A DNA stretch of 64,000 bases, from the NCBI GenBank assembly GCA_973895155.1, contig OZ316896.1, positions 13,702,001 through 13,766,000 on the forward strand, read 5' to 3'. Below the pieces are notes generated by a model. That model saw nothing but the letters and a program-made list of their open reading frames with translations, was not told the origin of the DNA and made no database searches. Position numbers and translations under genes: made by a program. Positions within the stretch are counted from its first letter, which is position 1. Every line of letters starts with the position of its first letter. Of this stretch, positions 1 to 12,110 are shown in pieces. Source of the DNA: Marsupella aquatica. Lineage: Eukaryota; Marchantiophyta.

Positions 1-400
1 CTTCGAGCCCAGTAATCAACGGCCCCACCAAATACTCCACCAAATTCTTTACCCTAAGTGAGCACAGGCTTCTAAGAGCCAAGCCCCGAATCATGGGATC
101 GTCATCTTGGCAGTCCTTCTGAAGGAAATTGATGGTGAGCAGGGCCAAATCCGGGTGCACCCTCGCGTAATTGCCCACATACAGATAGCACATTTTCTTC
201 AACACGAGATCCGAGGTGGCGGAGCACATGACCATCTCGCTGAAGAGAGACGACACATCGATCCCGACTGTCAGATACGATATCACTTTCTTGTACAGCT
301 CCCGTTTCGTCTCCTCTACGCCCGGCGCCCGACTCCCCGCCAGCTGCCGCAGCTGCGACTTTATCTCCGCGAGCTCCCCTTTCCTATGATCCGCATTCAT
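1..400 (-). CDS. AP4B: AP-4 complex subunit beta, N-terminal part (runs off window)
   Basis: This is the large beta subunit of the AP-4 adaptor complex, which sorts cargo at the trans-Golgi network. The minus-strand frame from ATG at 400-398 is open for 133 codons to the window edge. It contains blocks I recognise from plant AP-4 beta: LRQLAGSRAPGVEE near residue 18, then SYLTVGIDVSSLF, MVMCSATSDLVLKKMCYLY, VGNYARVHPDL, DPMIRGLALRSLCSLRV and NLVEYLVGPL. These are the first helices of the Adaptin_N repeat solenoid. The start fits the family, because the conserved region begins about 15 residues in. No intron interrupts the visible part. Upstream, 405-520 is GA-rich on the coding strand, as in many plant leaders. 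The rest of the protein, roughly 700 residues, lies outside the window. Confidence 0.93.
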   Translation of the reverse strand, partial: MNADHRKGELAEIKSQLRQLAGSRAPGVEETKRELYKKVISYLTVGIDVSSLFSEMVMCSATSDLVLKKMCYLYVGNYARVHPDLALLTINFLQKDCQDDDPMIRGLALRSLCSLRVKNLVEYLVGPLITGLE

Positions 401-604
401 CGTGCCCTGCCCTGTCCTGCTCTGCCGATCTCTCTCCCACAACACGATCGCCTCAGCAGCACCACCTCTCTCAACAAAAACACACTCTCCTCCCTCTCTC
501 TCGCTCTCTCTCGTGCTTCACACCCTCACCACCTCACCAGCAGACGACCCAACAAGTCCACAGCATCCGATCTCTGTCTCGATCTCGATCTCAAGGCCGC
601 AACG

Positions 605-986
605 ATGACAGCCTTGGAAATCTTTGACAGAAAGCGGAGTCAGATGAGCAAACAAGAGACGGTAGAATGGTACAATACCAGGACCACGTCTACTGTAGTG
701 TAATTGGGGAGAGCGGCTTCCCTGCTCGTCTCCTTCTCTTCTTCTTTCTCTTCGAGTCTCTGCGCTTGGATTGAGAGCTTTCCGCACTGCATCGTCCCAG
801 TCCTTCTTCCGCCCACGATCCTACCCACTGCACCACCACTACTACTTCATCATCGGTCGACCGATCATCTCAAACTGACTGGTGCAGTGGGAAGTTTACA
901 AACCGATTCTACGGGAAAAGCTTGATACAGGAGTCCAGAAACTGGGTTTTGAGCTGAACAAGTCCCCAAACGAATGCTGTTTCTCG
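605..986 (+). CDS. Possible two-exon 5' end of an unrecognised small gene divergent from AP-4 beta
   Basis: Two short open segments fit a spliced start. Exon 1 at 605-661 begins with ATG and encodes 19 residues (MTALEIFDRKRSQ...). Exon 2 at 888-986 encodes 33 residues including WEVYKPILREKLD and SPNECCFS. A GT follows 661, a CAG precedes 888, and a strong GTATGT donor follows 986. Both exons are multiples of three, so phase is kept. The peptide looks protein-like, unlike the surrounding translations. I do not recognise the family and could not find later exons. The start lies 204 bp from the AP-4 beta ATG in the opposite direction, so a shared promoter is plausible. This could also be chance. 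Confidence 0.35.
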
Positions 987-2913
987 GTATGTGACAAAAT
1001 CATTGAATGATGAGCTCTTTGGAGACAAGAAAAGCTCGACAATCACTCGGACAGTAATGGTCCCAATAGCGCTCTGTCTATCGGTCTCTACTCGAGGGTA
1101 ATTTTTAAGGGGTTTTTCTTGTTTGCAAAAGTGGCTAATGTCACCTTGTGTGAAGGAGAAGATCCTTAAAATAATTCCTCATTTTATTTTCTTTGATTAA
1201 TTTGGATCATTAGATCAACCTAGATGTAATGGTCACCGTCAGATTCTGGCTTTTGGGGTTCATGGTTAGGTGGCCGACTGACTAAAAGAAGACAAAAGCC
1301 ATGCTAATTTTTGTCAAAGACTCTTCATTGAGGTGGAATTTGATGAACTTTCACCAATCAATAAATGCTCCTCTACCCTAGCTGTGGGTCTTTGTTTGTC
1401 CCCCTCCGTTTGTATGCTTTGGATTTTTAATATGATACTACCAACAACCAAGTCTCTTTGGAGCATATTCACACCAATCTATGGGTCGGCTCCTCTCAGG
1501 TATTTTCTGGATTATTTAATATAGTTACTACCAACTGCCAAGTGTATCTGGGGGTACCTTGTATGTAATATGGTTCCATATTGCTTGTTACTGATTAAAT
1601 CTAATATGATTTGACAAATTTGAGACTCTTGATGTGGAAGCCCCCAAAAAGTATTCTCCAATGGAGGAAAAGCACCCTGAATCATGTGCAACATGTTTAA
1701 TGTTTGTACATTACCCTAGGCTTATCATCTAAATAATGTTTGAAACAACTTTTTCCTAAAAGTGTTCCAATTTACAGTACTGCAACTGTTTTGATTGTAT
1801 ATACAAACATGTCATGGTTTTTGTATATGGTCACTATGGTTACATTGGTGAACTTGTTGTCCATATACAAAATCATAACATATTTGTAATTAAAAAAACT
1901 ATGGGCAGTATTGTCAATTGGAATATCTTTAGTGGCAAACCAGTTAATGGTTAATGTTTGAATTTTTGAAAAAATGATGATAAGAATTCCAGATTTGGCA
2001 ACCTTTCCCTTTCCTGTCATGTGCTTAGAGTGTATTCTCTCTAAGTATGCCCTTCTCTCTTAAGTAATTTATGGTCCATGAACAGGTATTTAATTTTCCT
2101 ATTTAGATTGTGCATTTCACAAATGTGATTGGCCCAAGGGTTATGGACCCAGCAATCATTCCCAATCCTTATGTACCATGTCATTCCTTCTCTTTTAATT
2201 TGCTAGATGACAAAATAGTGAAGCAAGTTCCAGGAGGAACCTGTACGTATCCATGACTGTGATCCTAAAGGTTAACGCCACTTATTCGAAACATAAGATG
2301 ATTCTTGATGTTGAGAAGCGCATATAATTAGGTGCACTCAAAGGTAGTAAGGACAACAAATTTTGGATAGTTTTAGTCAGATTTGATGATAGGTTTTCAA
2401 GAGAAATACGGCAGCTCTTCACTGACAATTCTAAATTTGTAGTGTGTCAATGTTGCTCTCGCTGTCATGCCCTGCCACCAATTTCATGCCCACCTCCCAT
2501 GTCAAACAACATGATCTAGTCTAGTAGTATGCCATGACGATGGGGTTTCAGTAACCCCTTCCTCTTTTTCTCCCATTGTAGTTTCATGGGACGTCCCCAG
2601 CCATAACCCCCTTGATAGCCTGGCCAAGGGGTTCCAAGTCCTCATAATACACAGCCAGTGTTCCCTAGTCTCAAAATTTCAAAATCTTATGTGAAGCAAG
2701 AGTGTTGGGGGTTATGCTTGCTTACTCATGGCCTGTTTGGGGCCCATGGCTGTAACCCCTTGGACTCACTGCCCTCCAGTTCTATAGCTACTAACCCCCT
2801 CCAGGCCATGGGTTACCCATTGTCACTAATTGTAAATGTAACCAACTGCACTCTACACTGACCACAAAATCGCCCTTTATGGTTTGGTCCCGTAAGTGCA
2901 CATCAAAGGTGTA

Positions 2914-3087
2914 CAACATCCCTCCATACCATGATAAACCTAGTTATTTTCTTTAAATGAATGAGTGCACTATGTTACCACATTTTGATGTGTGATTATT
3001 CAACATCCCTCCATACCATGATAAACTTAGTTATTTTCTTTAAATGAATGAGTGCACTATGTTACCACATTTTGATGTGTGATTATT
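2914..3087. repeat. Tandem duplication, 2 x 87 bp
   Basis: Two adjacent, nearly identical 87-bp copies at 2914-3000 and 3001-3087, each starting CAACATCCCTCCATACC and ending TGTGATTATT. The one difference I see is cctag versus cttag, so the duplication is recent. Confidence 0.9.
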
Positions 3088-3904
3088 CCCAGGATTATGG
3101 TTCCTCCAAAACAACAAAAGTACATAGAATGTTCCCTCAGCAACACAGAAGTTAAGTCATCAATTCAATGTTCAAGCTTGCCACTTTTTACCAATAGTGG
3201 GAACATTCACTCTACCCTCTCAAACCTACTGCGGACATAATGAAGTACTAGTCGGGATCATACCTTAGTCAATTATGGGAGCTTTGAAGGTTATTGATCT
3301 ACAGGTAAGCCCAGAATCTATGTCTTGTGTTAATCTACTCCTGCTCCCTTCCAGTCGAAGGCATCTAGAGTATCTGGCATTCATAATGCAGATCGTTGAG
3401 AGTCATTGAAGCTTTCTATTGCTTAAATCCTACTTCACCAATAATTGCTTCCTCTGTTTCTTTCTCTGCACTGATTTTCCATTTTTTCTCGGAACCAATT
3501 CTTTGAAATGTGATGATGCAATAGTTTTGTCCACAGGTACGAAACATGTGACTGAAATTCAAAAAGCTTGAGAGCTGCTGTGGCACAATTCCTTCCCTAA
3601 CTTAGCTTTTCCAGTGCCCCTAAGCTCAATCAGTGGAGCAGACAATGGCATTGACACACACCTCATTTTTCTTTTCCCTTTAACCTCCAGAAAAATACAC
3701 GGCTGTTCCATGAACATCAAATTCCAACGATTCATTTCCAGTCAACACTTGAAAAGGTTCATCACATGTTTCCCTTGTGAAAACCACTCATGATCACACT
3801 GACACAAACAACTTTAAACACACAATATGCATATAGCAGGAAGGGATATTTCATTCTGGAGTCGTCTTCAATGTGGAGAAGAATTGCTGAACAAGGAAAA
3901 AGTA

Positions 3905-4110
3905 GGCCAGATCATGGAACAGCATTGCATATCTCAACAGGTAAAACGGAAAGAGAAATGATATGACAGCAATTCCCCTTTCTGCTCTGTTCAAACCGAA
4001 CACGTCGATTTGCAAGACTCATGGAACAGCCCTGCACGTTTCTAGAGTTTAATGGGAACAGGGAAATGATATGACAGAGTCTATGCCACTTTCTGCTCTG
4101 TTCATGTTTC
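3905..4110. repeat. Degenerate direct repeat of about 100-115 bp
   Basis: Two diverged copies share the blocks GGAACAGC, GAAATGATATGACAG and TTTCTGCTCTGTTCA in the same order. A third, shorter echo (AACCTGTGGAAAGT twice, about 50 bp apart) follows at 4225-4290. Confidence 0.6.
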
Positions 4111-4697
4111 AAAGGACCAAACAGCAAGCCCTACCAATGGATCATCGAGCTCCATTTCACAAAGATTGAGTTTGTCCGTTGCCACATATCGAGGAAAGAT
4201 TACTTCAGACAATGGACAAACAGAACCTGTGGAAAGTTCAGTCCAGACAATCTCCACCGAAGGTACTGGGGTGAACCTGTGGAAAGTCCTGTGCCACACA
4301 TCTCCAATGCTGCTATTGTCGGGAATAATAGGGGGCTAAGTGATGGTGGAAGTTCGGAATTTCGATCCTCATATCCTGTATTCGCTGACGGCAAAATGGT
4401 TATGCGTCAGAATTAGCTGCAAATGTGTTAACTGGTGATCTGCGATGTGGGGTAAACACTTCTTTCAGCAGTTGTTTCTTCCATGGACAACAGGTAAACA
4501 ATCAGGAACCGTTTTGCTCAATGGAACAAATTATGTCTAAATACTATTCCACACAAGTCCAAAATCTCGCTGTACCCAAGGAACAACTTTGACACAGGCC
4601 AACATCCAACTCGGGCAACTCATGAAAATGCCAATTCTCTCATAATTATCATCCATTGATCCGACAGGACACTAGAACTCAACATCAATTCAGCAAG

Positions 4698-5362
4698 TTA
4701 GTTTGAAAACCTTGTTGTTTTATCTTTTCGGTGGTAAGTTCTTCCCGCTTGAGCATCACCAATTCCTGCCCATGAGCGGATACGGACGCGGAGTGGGACT
4801 ATGATCCATATGGAATTCATGAACATGAAGTATCCCCAGAATTGAAATAGACTCGGCCGGAGCCGAAAGCCCCTCTTCATGGAAATATGTTGAGAAGTCA
4901 CACACGCTCGCATAGAGTTGTCCAAGAGATTTCACCAGTTGGACCGAGTGCACATAAGGCTTGCGGTACAAGATCGCAGACACGGCTAGCAGCGCTGCAG
5001 ATCCTTCGATGAGCACCGGAATGCGTTCCCACAAAAGTTGTGTGCCGAGGGATACCTCGAATTGGCCCTGCCATACACTTTCCAAGCTTCGGCGACGAAG
5101 TTGCTGCACTCCAATTTGTCAAAATCAGGAGTGAACACAAAATAGCCCTCCAAAACCAGATGTTTGCGCCCTGTGAACAGCCACCAGCATACCAGGAAGC
5201 GTTCACAGTGCTCAGGTGCGGCCTGTACCTTCCCGACAAGACCAGACCACGATACGGCAGTCACGGCTGTGAAGCTTCCGAAGAGATCCCTTGCGATAGG
5301 AATGCTGGCACGAATCCTGGGAGCTCCAGCGTTAGATGACAGTAGGGATGCGCTGTGGCCAT
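4698..5362 (-). pseudogene. Relic of HYD1/EBP sterol delta8-delta7 isomerase, intronless, three frameshifts
   Basis: The minus strand carries a complete but broken copy of an EXPERA/emopamil-binding-protein gene; the intact enzyme isomerises the delta8 double bond of sterols in the ER. The family segments appear in order but in changing frames. They are the N terminus from ATG 5362-5360 with AHPY and LELPGFVP, then FLVCWWLFTGRKH, LEGYFVFTPDF, EAWKVYGRANSRY, then IEGSAALLAVSAILYRK and QLVKSLGQLYASV, and last WGYFMFMNSIWIIVPL with RSW near 4760. The frame changes at about 5265-5300, 5030-5060 and 4850-4880. No intron is visible across the roughly 220-residue equivalent. Absence of introns suggests a processed copy, but there is no clear poly(A) tract. 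The family call rests on recalled plant HYD1 sequence; a pseudogene is the only reading that fits. Confidence 0.85.
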
Positions 5363-8344
5363 CGATGAATCAGTCCTCCAGCTCTCAACTAAGGTTGACG
5401 GATCAACCTGAACCGGATCTCCCTCTCTCCTGTACTGCTCTTATTATTTACACGATTCCAAAGTCTGAGGAATTTCCAGCTCCGCCTTCGTATACAGTAC
5501 TCAATTTCTTTGTCCATTCCAACTAGAGCCCTAATTCTTGGTGTCCTGCTGCCCTGGAGCCTGGCCCAAGTATGATCGAGCTGCTTCAGTCTCATCCTTG
5601 CTCTGCTCAGGCTCTCCACTCACAAGTTTCAGGTCTGCATCTACATTACACTTCAACAGGACACGAGGACTTTGACCAGGGCGAGACGAAAATTTACGCA
5701 CCCCTGTGGAAAATCCTTCATACGCCGAATGAGGTTTTGATTTCGTCTGTCATTCAACTAAACATTTGCCCACAATTAAGTCAATCCAACTTTTAGTCGT
5801 GATCGCTGTTTCCTTGAGTGCACTGGCAACTGCAAGATAATTCAAAGATTCAACATTCAGAAAGCCTTGGTGGTAGGACTGATGATAGGGAAGAAACACA
5901 TCTCATCAATGACTCGACGGGACTTAATTCGATCATGAGCACGAAATAAGTGCTCAATTCCTAGCCTGTAGTCAGTATATAGACCCAAGATAAATTAACT
6001 ACAGTACATGGCTTCAAGGTTGTTCGTTCTAGGTATGGTTGTAATCCGTGGGGACATTTAGAAAGAAAATCATTGCTTTTAGCAGGGAATTTATGATTCC
6101 AATTGAAGTCACAAGGGCCACGCCAAGCAATTTTGTTAGTTTACCATTCAATTGAGGCTAGAGCTCGATCTCTTCAGACATTTTTCGCCCACAAAAATTT
6201 ACGAATGTGTCCCCTGGCCTGGTCATTTAGTAATCCAGTACACCCCATGTATTATTGACAAATTATGGTTACTGTCTTGGTGAATTATAGACTTGAAACT
6301 TGTGAATAAAAAAGTGCCCGTAGTTACTGAACAAATAGCCGTGAGATAGCGCTACAAACTTAAAGCATAACTATTCTCACTCTACCATTAAGGCACATTT
6401 GGCTGTGTCATTGGTACTAGACGACAGAGACCTGCAATTGAATATACGATGCATACCTGCTCCATCTGTAGTGCTGCAATATCGATCCAATGGCTGTTTT
6501 CATCTGTAAGTACTACTGAATATGCTATCGAAGCAAGATGACAATTCAAGGGTACTTCTTATGTCTTTGGATTAATAGGGATTGAAGAACTGCTCGACAC
6601 AAAGAAGATTGCAAGATTACGACATCACGTTTGTACCGATCGATTGTCATCATTGTGAGAAAGGGTATTATGATCATGATGCGGACCATTCACACCCACA
6701 TTGATTCGTATATTATTAAATTATTTATGTTATTTACCGTGAGACTGCCCTGTGATCATTCAAATGCGATGTTTAAACCACGTTGTCAGTTGCCCCATGT
6801 TTCCCGTGTGTTGCTGAACCCCGCTCACATGCTTCTCGTGTGCTGTTCTCCCTGCCATGTCCTCGTGTTCTGTTCTCCCGTGTTTCTCGTGTTTCTCTCG
6901 ATCTCCCATGTTTCTCTTGTTTCCTGCATGCCCCATTCTTCTCATGGTTTGCTGATGCAAAGTTTATTATCCAATCTTAATTTCTTCCTCATGATATCAG
7001 TGTCTCTTGAGGATCCTGCCTCTTAGCCTGGATTGGAGATGATCTCCATAAAGCTCTGCCTGCGGATTCCGGTGCAGTACGTGACATACAAGATCCCTAT
7101 ACTTGTGTATAAAGGATCGATACTGAACTCGACCTGACCGATACCGTCTGAAGTAGCTTCCCACGGAGCTTATTTAGTGCTAGCTTGGCCTCGCTTAATT
7201 TGGTTCTTGAGATTGTTCGCATGACCTGATTTTACGAAAGTCGGGTATCAGTTCATGCGGATAATCTAGAGAGGTCATATTTGCAAGAAATGCATTTACT
7301 TAACAGTTCTTTCTTGAAAACCGTCTCGATTTTTCTCTTCTCAGTATACACCACTTTGTATCGATCACATGCATGCTAACTAACTCAGTTGCATTCATCA
7401 GGTGAGAATCATCGATCTCGACGGGCTACTGATCGAAACTCATCAGGCTTGATTTACAATCGTGTGCAGATTGATCACATGCAGGCGAAGGTAGAGAATT
7501 ACGCATATACAAATATTTATACCCGGCCTTTCGGCCTCTGAAAGCAGCCTACATGAGCTGTGGGCACCAATGAGCTCAGGCAGCCTCCATATGCATGTCA
7601 TCTGCTGATAGCTCCATCAACGCGGTAAGTTAACTCCCAGTTTGAAAGGTGGGCTTAGAAATGGACGGCGTTCTCCCAAAATTCAAGTTTTAAACATTCC
7701 TACAGACTCTCGTGATAGATTTCCCATGCTCGTCTTGGCTGGTTTCCATCTCCTCGAATAGAAGAAGGGTCCTTCGTATTCCTTCATCGATCTGAGTAGC
7801 TTCCAGATTGGGTTTTCACGTTACGTGGACCACGAGTCTTACACACGAGACCAAATGCAAATGCACAGTCAGCCTTTAATTTGAGACTATGTCAAAGTGC
7901 TGCATTTGGCTGCAGACATGATTGCTAAAACAACACTTGTATGATTTCTCCAACGATTTTTAGGACCTTTTCTATCCCTGGTCAGAAAGATTCGATCAGG
8001 CAAGGTTTGCAGTGGGCCACGATCTGAGGAAATGATTCAATTTTCTAGCATAGGGTGTTGTCCAACTTCCGATCTGTTTCCATCATTCTGTATATATGAA
8101 CACACGCAACAGTGAGCCTACTGCAGTACATTCCACACTGTAACAGATCTCACCGGTGTACGTACTGAACAGACTTTCGACATATGAAATTTACATTACA
8201 AGCACCTTCTGCCTTCCCATCGATGATTGCCCCACTAGAAAGCCACGGTGTTGCATGTGATCCGACTCCGGACACCATTCATTCCTCGAAAATTTTATTT
8301 CCTTTAATTATCTCCTGGCTAGCTTGCATCTTGTTGCTCTCGTA
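5363..8344. other. No gene recognised
   Basis: Only short, low-complexity or shadow ORFs occur. A pyrimidine-rich block at 6790-6960 repeats motifs like CCATGTTTCTCGTGTT and produces long spurious ORFs in several frames. Confidence 0.4.
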
Positions 8345-8745
8345 CTGTACGTAGAGCCACGTTTCGAGACACGTTTAGATTGTACACAGTGTCCATGTTT
8401 ACCGCCGCGGCGTCGTTTATCGCACCATTCTTGGATCTCCTTACGTTTGTTGTTATCGTGAAGCCATAAATGGAGATACCGTTAACTTGTAGACCTCGAT
8501 GTTTACCTCGTTCATCTGCAGCTCCATTCATGGATCTCCTTACGTCTTGTTGTTTTCCTGGAGCCATATTTCAAGACACCTTTAAGTTGTGGTCCTTCGT
8601 CCATGTGTACCTCGTTCATCTGCCCTATACGTACATGGATTTCTAACGTCTAGCTTGTTGAGGTCTCGATCGGACTAATTCGAAGCCATATATCGAGACA
8701 CGTTTGAATTGTACATATATACACCTCCATGTTTACCTCGTACAC
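8345..8745. repeat. Degenerate tandem array, unit about 110-130 bp
   Basis: Three to four diverged units share the ordered landmarks GAAGCCATA or GAGCCAYRT, GAGACACGTTT, TTGTACAY, CCATGTTTACCTCGTTCATCTGC and ATGGATCTCCTTACGT. Units begin near 8353, 8460, 8560 and 8680. No coding potential is seen. Confidence 0.65.
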
Positions 8746-9369
8746 CCCAGTCATGCTTCTCGTGTTATTCTGACCCATGTTTGTTATGTTTTGCAACCTG
8801 ATCATGTTATGAGACATTAAGGTATGAACATTGCGGCGCTCCTGGACCGTTGCTTCCAGTCACCTTCACTAAACTTTTGTATGTTGATCATACTTTACTG
8901 TACAACAGTTGCATTGTAAAGTAGTTGGCGTGGGCAGCTAGCTCCAGACTTGACTTCAATGTGCACTGACTATTTTTCTTTCCTTGAAAAGCTTCACTCA
9001 AAGCCATAAAGAGAAGTAGCATATGTCAACTGCGGGTGGTTCATTCTGCATTTTTTATTTTTTTGCCTTGACAAAATATCTTTGAACTGAAAAAATATCT
9101 TTGAACTGAGTAGTTGACTGAGCAATAAAGCATTAAACAGTGGGGGTATCATGAAGCAGTAAACACTGAGCCATCAAGATCACCCCGAACAGGGGGAACT
9201 TCAGGCATAATAGTAAATCATGACACGAAGGCAGATACAGAGTACAACTGGATCCTAAATAATCTGTATGGACTTGACCCCGGACGTGACATAATTAATC
9301 GATCCTGAGCCTATATATTCCCATCTGACTATCTGAGAAACGAAAATCGAAACTTGATCTCATGATGAT

Positions 9370-9935
9370 GGCATTACTGTAGCTCAATAATCTGTGTGGG
9401 TTCAGTTGATATGTCTACATAAATCTTATCTTTTGCAGTAGCTGGTCAGAGGGTGGTTATCTAGATCGACGGTGGTACCTTACATTCACTCAGGCCTGCA
9501 CTTTGGAGGAGCAAACTGGACTTGACTCGAGTCCAGTCTATCGATCCTTAGTTGGTCAGTGAGGATGGGGTCAAAGTGAAGGGCCAGCGTGTGCTGTGCG
9601 CCACTTTGGGATCTCTAAGGGAGATTTGGGGCAGTAATCTCGAGCACCTTTTATAAACTTGGGACGACATGGAAACACGGACTGAATGACGCTGAAATCA
9701 TGTCACGAATCTGTCTAGTATCCCCACACAGGACGGCCTGTACTGTTAGTACCTCGATCTGTGTGGGCTCTACGCATTGTCTACATCATAATTCTTATCC
9801 CTAGCTGGTCAGAGGGTGGTCAGTGGTTACATCGAAGGTGTAAATTTACATTCACTTTAGAGGCACTTTAGTGGAGCAAATCGGCAATATATGACTCGAC
9901 AGACTCCAGCCCAAAATCCTAGAAAGAGCCATACA
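9370..9935. repeat. Two diverged copies of a block also found beside the P450 gene
   Basis: Blocks at about 9375-9545 and 9745-9925 share CTGTGTGGG, TGTCTACATMA, TTATC...AGCTGGTCAGAGGGTGGT, TTACATTCACT and GGAGCAAA in the same order. The core also resembles 34600-34660, downstream of the intact P450. These may be the oldest remains of a once larger P450 array. Confidence 0.5.
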
Positions 9936-10849
9936 TGTGAAATGGAGTTGCCGGCAGTTCAAGTGATGCGGGGAACATGACACGATCTTTTGAAGTCAAC
10001 GAAGCCATCTCCAGAATGATGGTGGCCTCGCTGGCAGAGTGGAAGTCTTTAATCCGAAAGTGAGCGAGAAAGTACTCGTCTACAGTCTACACTAATAACG
10101 CTCTGCCTACCAGCCCTGGCCAGAGTCATATGCTTTATCTTGACTACATTATTCATATATACTCCTTTAGACTCCAATCTCCATGAATCACTGAGCTTTA
10201 CAAATATAACACTCCGTACATATCCAATCAGTGTACGTCCGCTTTATATATAACACTCCCGTGAAGAGCAAGAATTGCCAATTAAATAGGGCTTTATATA
10301 TATATAACACGTCATTTATATCCAATCATGTATATAACTTACACTCCATACATATTCAATCACACTCCCCACAATCATAAATGTCAACCTGAAGTGCATG
10401 TTTTATCTAGAATTTTACAGTGTTTATATTGTCTAGAATTTAAGATCACCTAGACAATGGTTCAAACATTTCCAAACCTGGGCCCTTGAACTTGGGCTCC
10501 TTTCTTCAAGAGATTTGGATTTCAAACTACGCTCCTTCTCATTCTAGGGATTTGCATTTATTCAACTTCATCTTCAAAAGATTTTTGTTCCAAGGTCTGT
10601 TTTCACAACATGTGGCCATCCAGTGTAATTTTTGCTCACGTGAAACAAAGTCACAAGTGCCCTAATTATGCTTTTGCGAGCACTTTTGTAAAGCCACGTT
10701 GGGGCACTAGTGACTTTCTTTTGACTTGGCTGCCTGGTGCTGGTAGGCAAAAACAGTTCACATATTTTGGAATTAATCTAGCTTATGTGTGTGACTTTAA
10801 TTTCGATGAATCGAAATAGACAGCCGAAGGCTTTCTTTTGTCAAAGGGT

Positions 10850-12110
10850 TCATTCTGCTAAGCAATTTTGCTCCCAAATAATATATGTCGTCATTGCCAA
10901 AGCATCTAATATGACGAGACCAGGCTAGGGATGCCTCCCTGAACTACTCAGCTTTTGCTGCTGTTGTGTCCAGTGAAGCAATTTATGCAGATAATCGGAA
11001 GTAAAGCTCCGGTCGAAGGACAGACTTTCGAGTTTAGTCTGGCCAGGGATATTTACAAATCTGTAATGCTAAGAGATTGAGAGACAATTCTGGACTCCGC
11101 CGGGATCATGACAACCATGAGCTCGACATACATGCTGACCGCTGAATCAAAATTTTGGGAATTGTCACACACCTAGCCTCGATGTAATCTATATACAGTA
11201 CGTTAATTACGGATTATTCTCAATACAGTCAAAATGTATGTACAGGCTAGGAGAATTATAATCATGCACAGTCAGGTAATCGAGACCAAGAGATAAAACG
11301 GCCGACACCAAGAGCGAGCAGAGTCTTATATAAACGTGACGGATCAGAGCAAGGGATAACGGCCTTGACTGAGCATGCAGCTCTTGACTGGCGACATGCA
11401 GCAACTACGAAAATTTGTCGAGGACGCAGCAGGTAAATACCCTGGTAAATAATACCAACGTGTAGTATCCGTCAGCAGATGATCGATCAAATACAACATT
11501 ACAGTCCATACTCACCAGCAGTCTGGGAAATCTATGGGAAATGGTTATTGTGTCACTGCTCGATCGGTCGAATTGAACTCAGGTCGCATATATTTTTCTC
11601 CTGTCCGTGGCTGTTGCTTCGGGTACGTGATTGATCAGAATAGAAGTCAGTGTCGGCTATCCTGATTTGGTCGCACTGTTCCTTTTATTAGTTCCGAAGA
11701 ATCATTCATCGTCATCTAGCCTCTAACGACAGCTGCGTAACTATTGCTCACGTACACGACCGGTTCTCGACGGGGTTCTTGAGGATCGCTCAGGATATAT
11801 ACGTGCTCCGGCCCGTGCTGTGGAAGATGTATTTTTACAGAGCTTTCATTTATCGAAATTGAACTACCGGTTGAGTTGAGCATTTGCTTCCAAAACTGCA
11901 GTAGTTGAGCTCAATGGTATAGACTCGTGAAGAAGTGAATTTTCTCGATCACAGATGAGTCATAGTCATAGCTAGTGACCAATAATTATGCGACGTGCTG
12001 AGTCGTAGAATGGCTCGATCGTCATCCGCTTGCAGTTTGGTATACCACTCGGAAGAGCTCAGAGGGAGTCAGAAGTAATGCGACTCCCCACAAGCAGGTC
12101 ACTTATATCC
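10850..12110 (+). pseudogene. P450 ghost locus: leader, first codons and 3' flank without the gene body
   Basis: 10870-11160 matches the 5' leader of the intact P450 (32540-32850) over TCATTGCCAAAGC, GTCCAGTGAAGCAATT, AGTAAAGCTCCGGT, GACTTTCGAGTTTAGTCTG and GCCAGGGATATTTACAA. It continues into the start codon: ATG at 11108 begins MTTMSSTYMLTAES where the gene has MTTMNSTNMLTAEL. Similarity stops at about 11150. It resumes at about 11560-12075, which matches the 3' flank at 34600-35230 (shared CATCGTCATC, GACGTGCTGAGTCGTA, CATCCGC). The roughly 1.6 kb body is missing, so this is a duplicate with an internal deletion. Confidence 0.75.

Larger units (their letters stand above)
987..4697. other. 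Gene-poor stretch
   Basis: No ORF here resembles a protein I know and none has convincing exon structure; introns of the candidate gene at 605-986 could lie here. The stretch is AT-rich, with a tandem duplication at 2914-3087 and a short duplicated block at 3905-4110. Confidence 0.4.

Noticed and set aside
107-703. 198-codon plus-strand ORF over the AP-4 beta region
   Set aside because: It is the antisense shadow of the AP-4 beta coding sequence and its leader; the minus frame matches AP-4 beta closely.
6631-7026. 131-codon ORF
   Set aside because: It lies over a pyrimidine-rich repeat; its composition comes from CCATGTTTCTCGTG units and there is no known motif.
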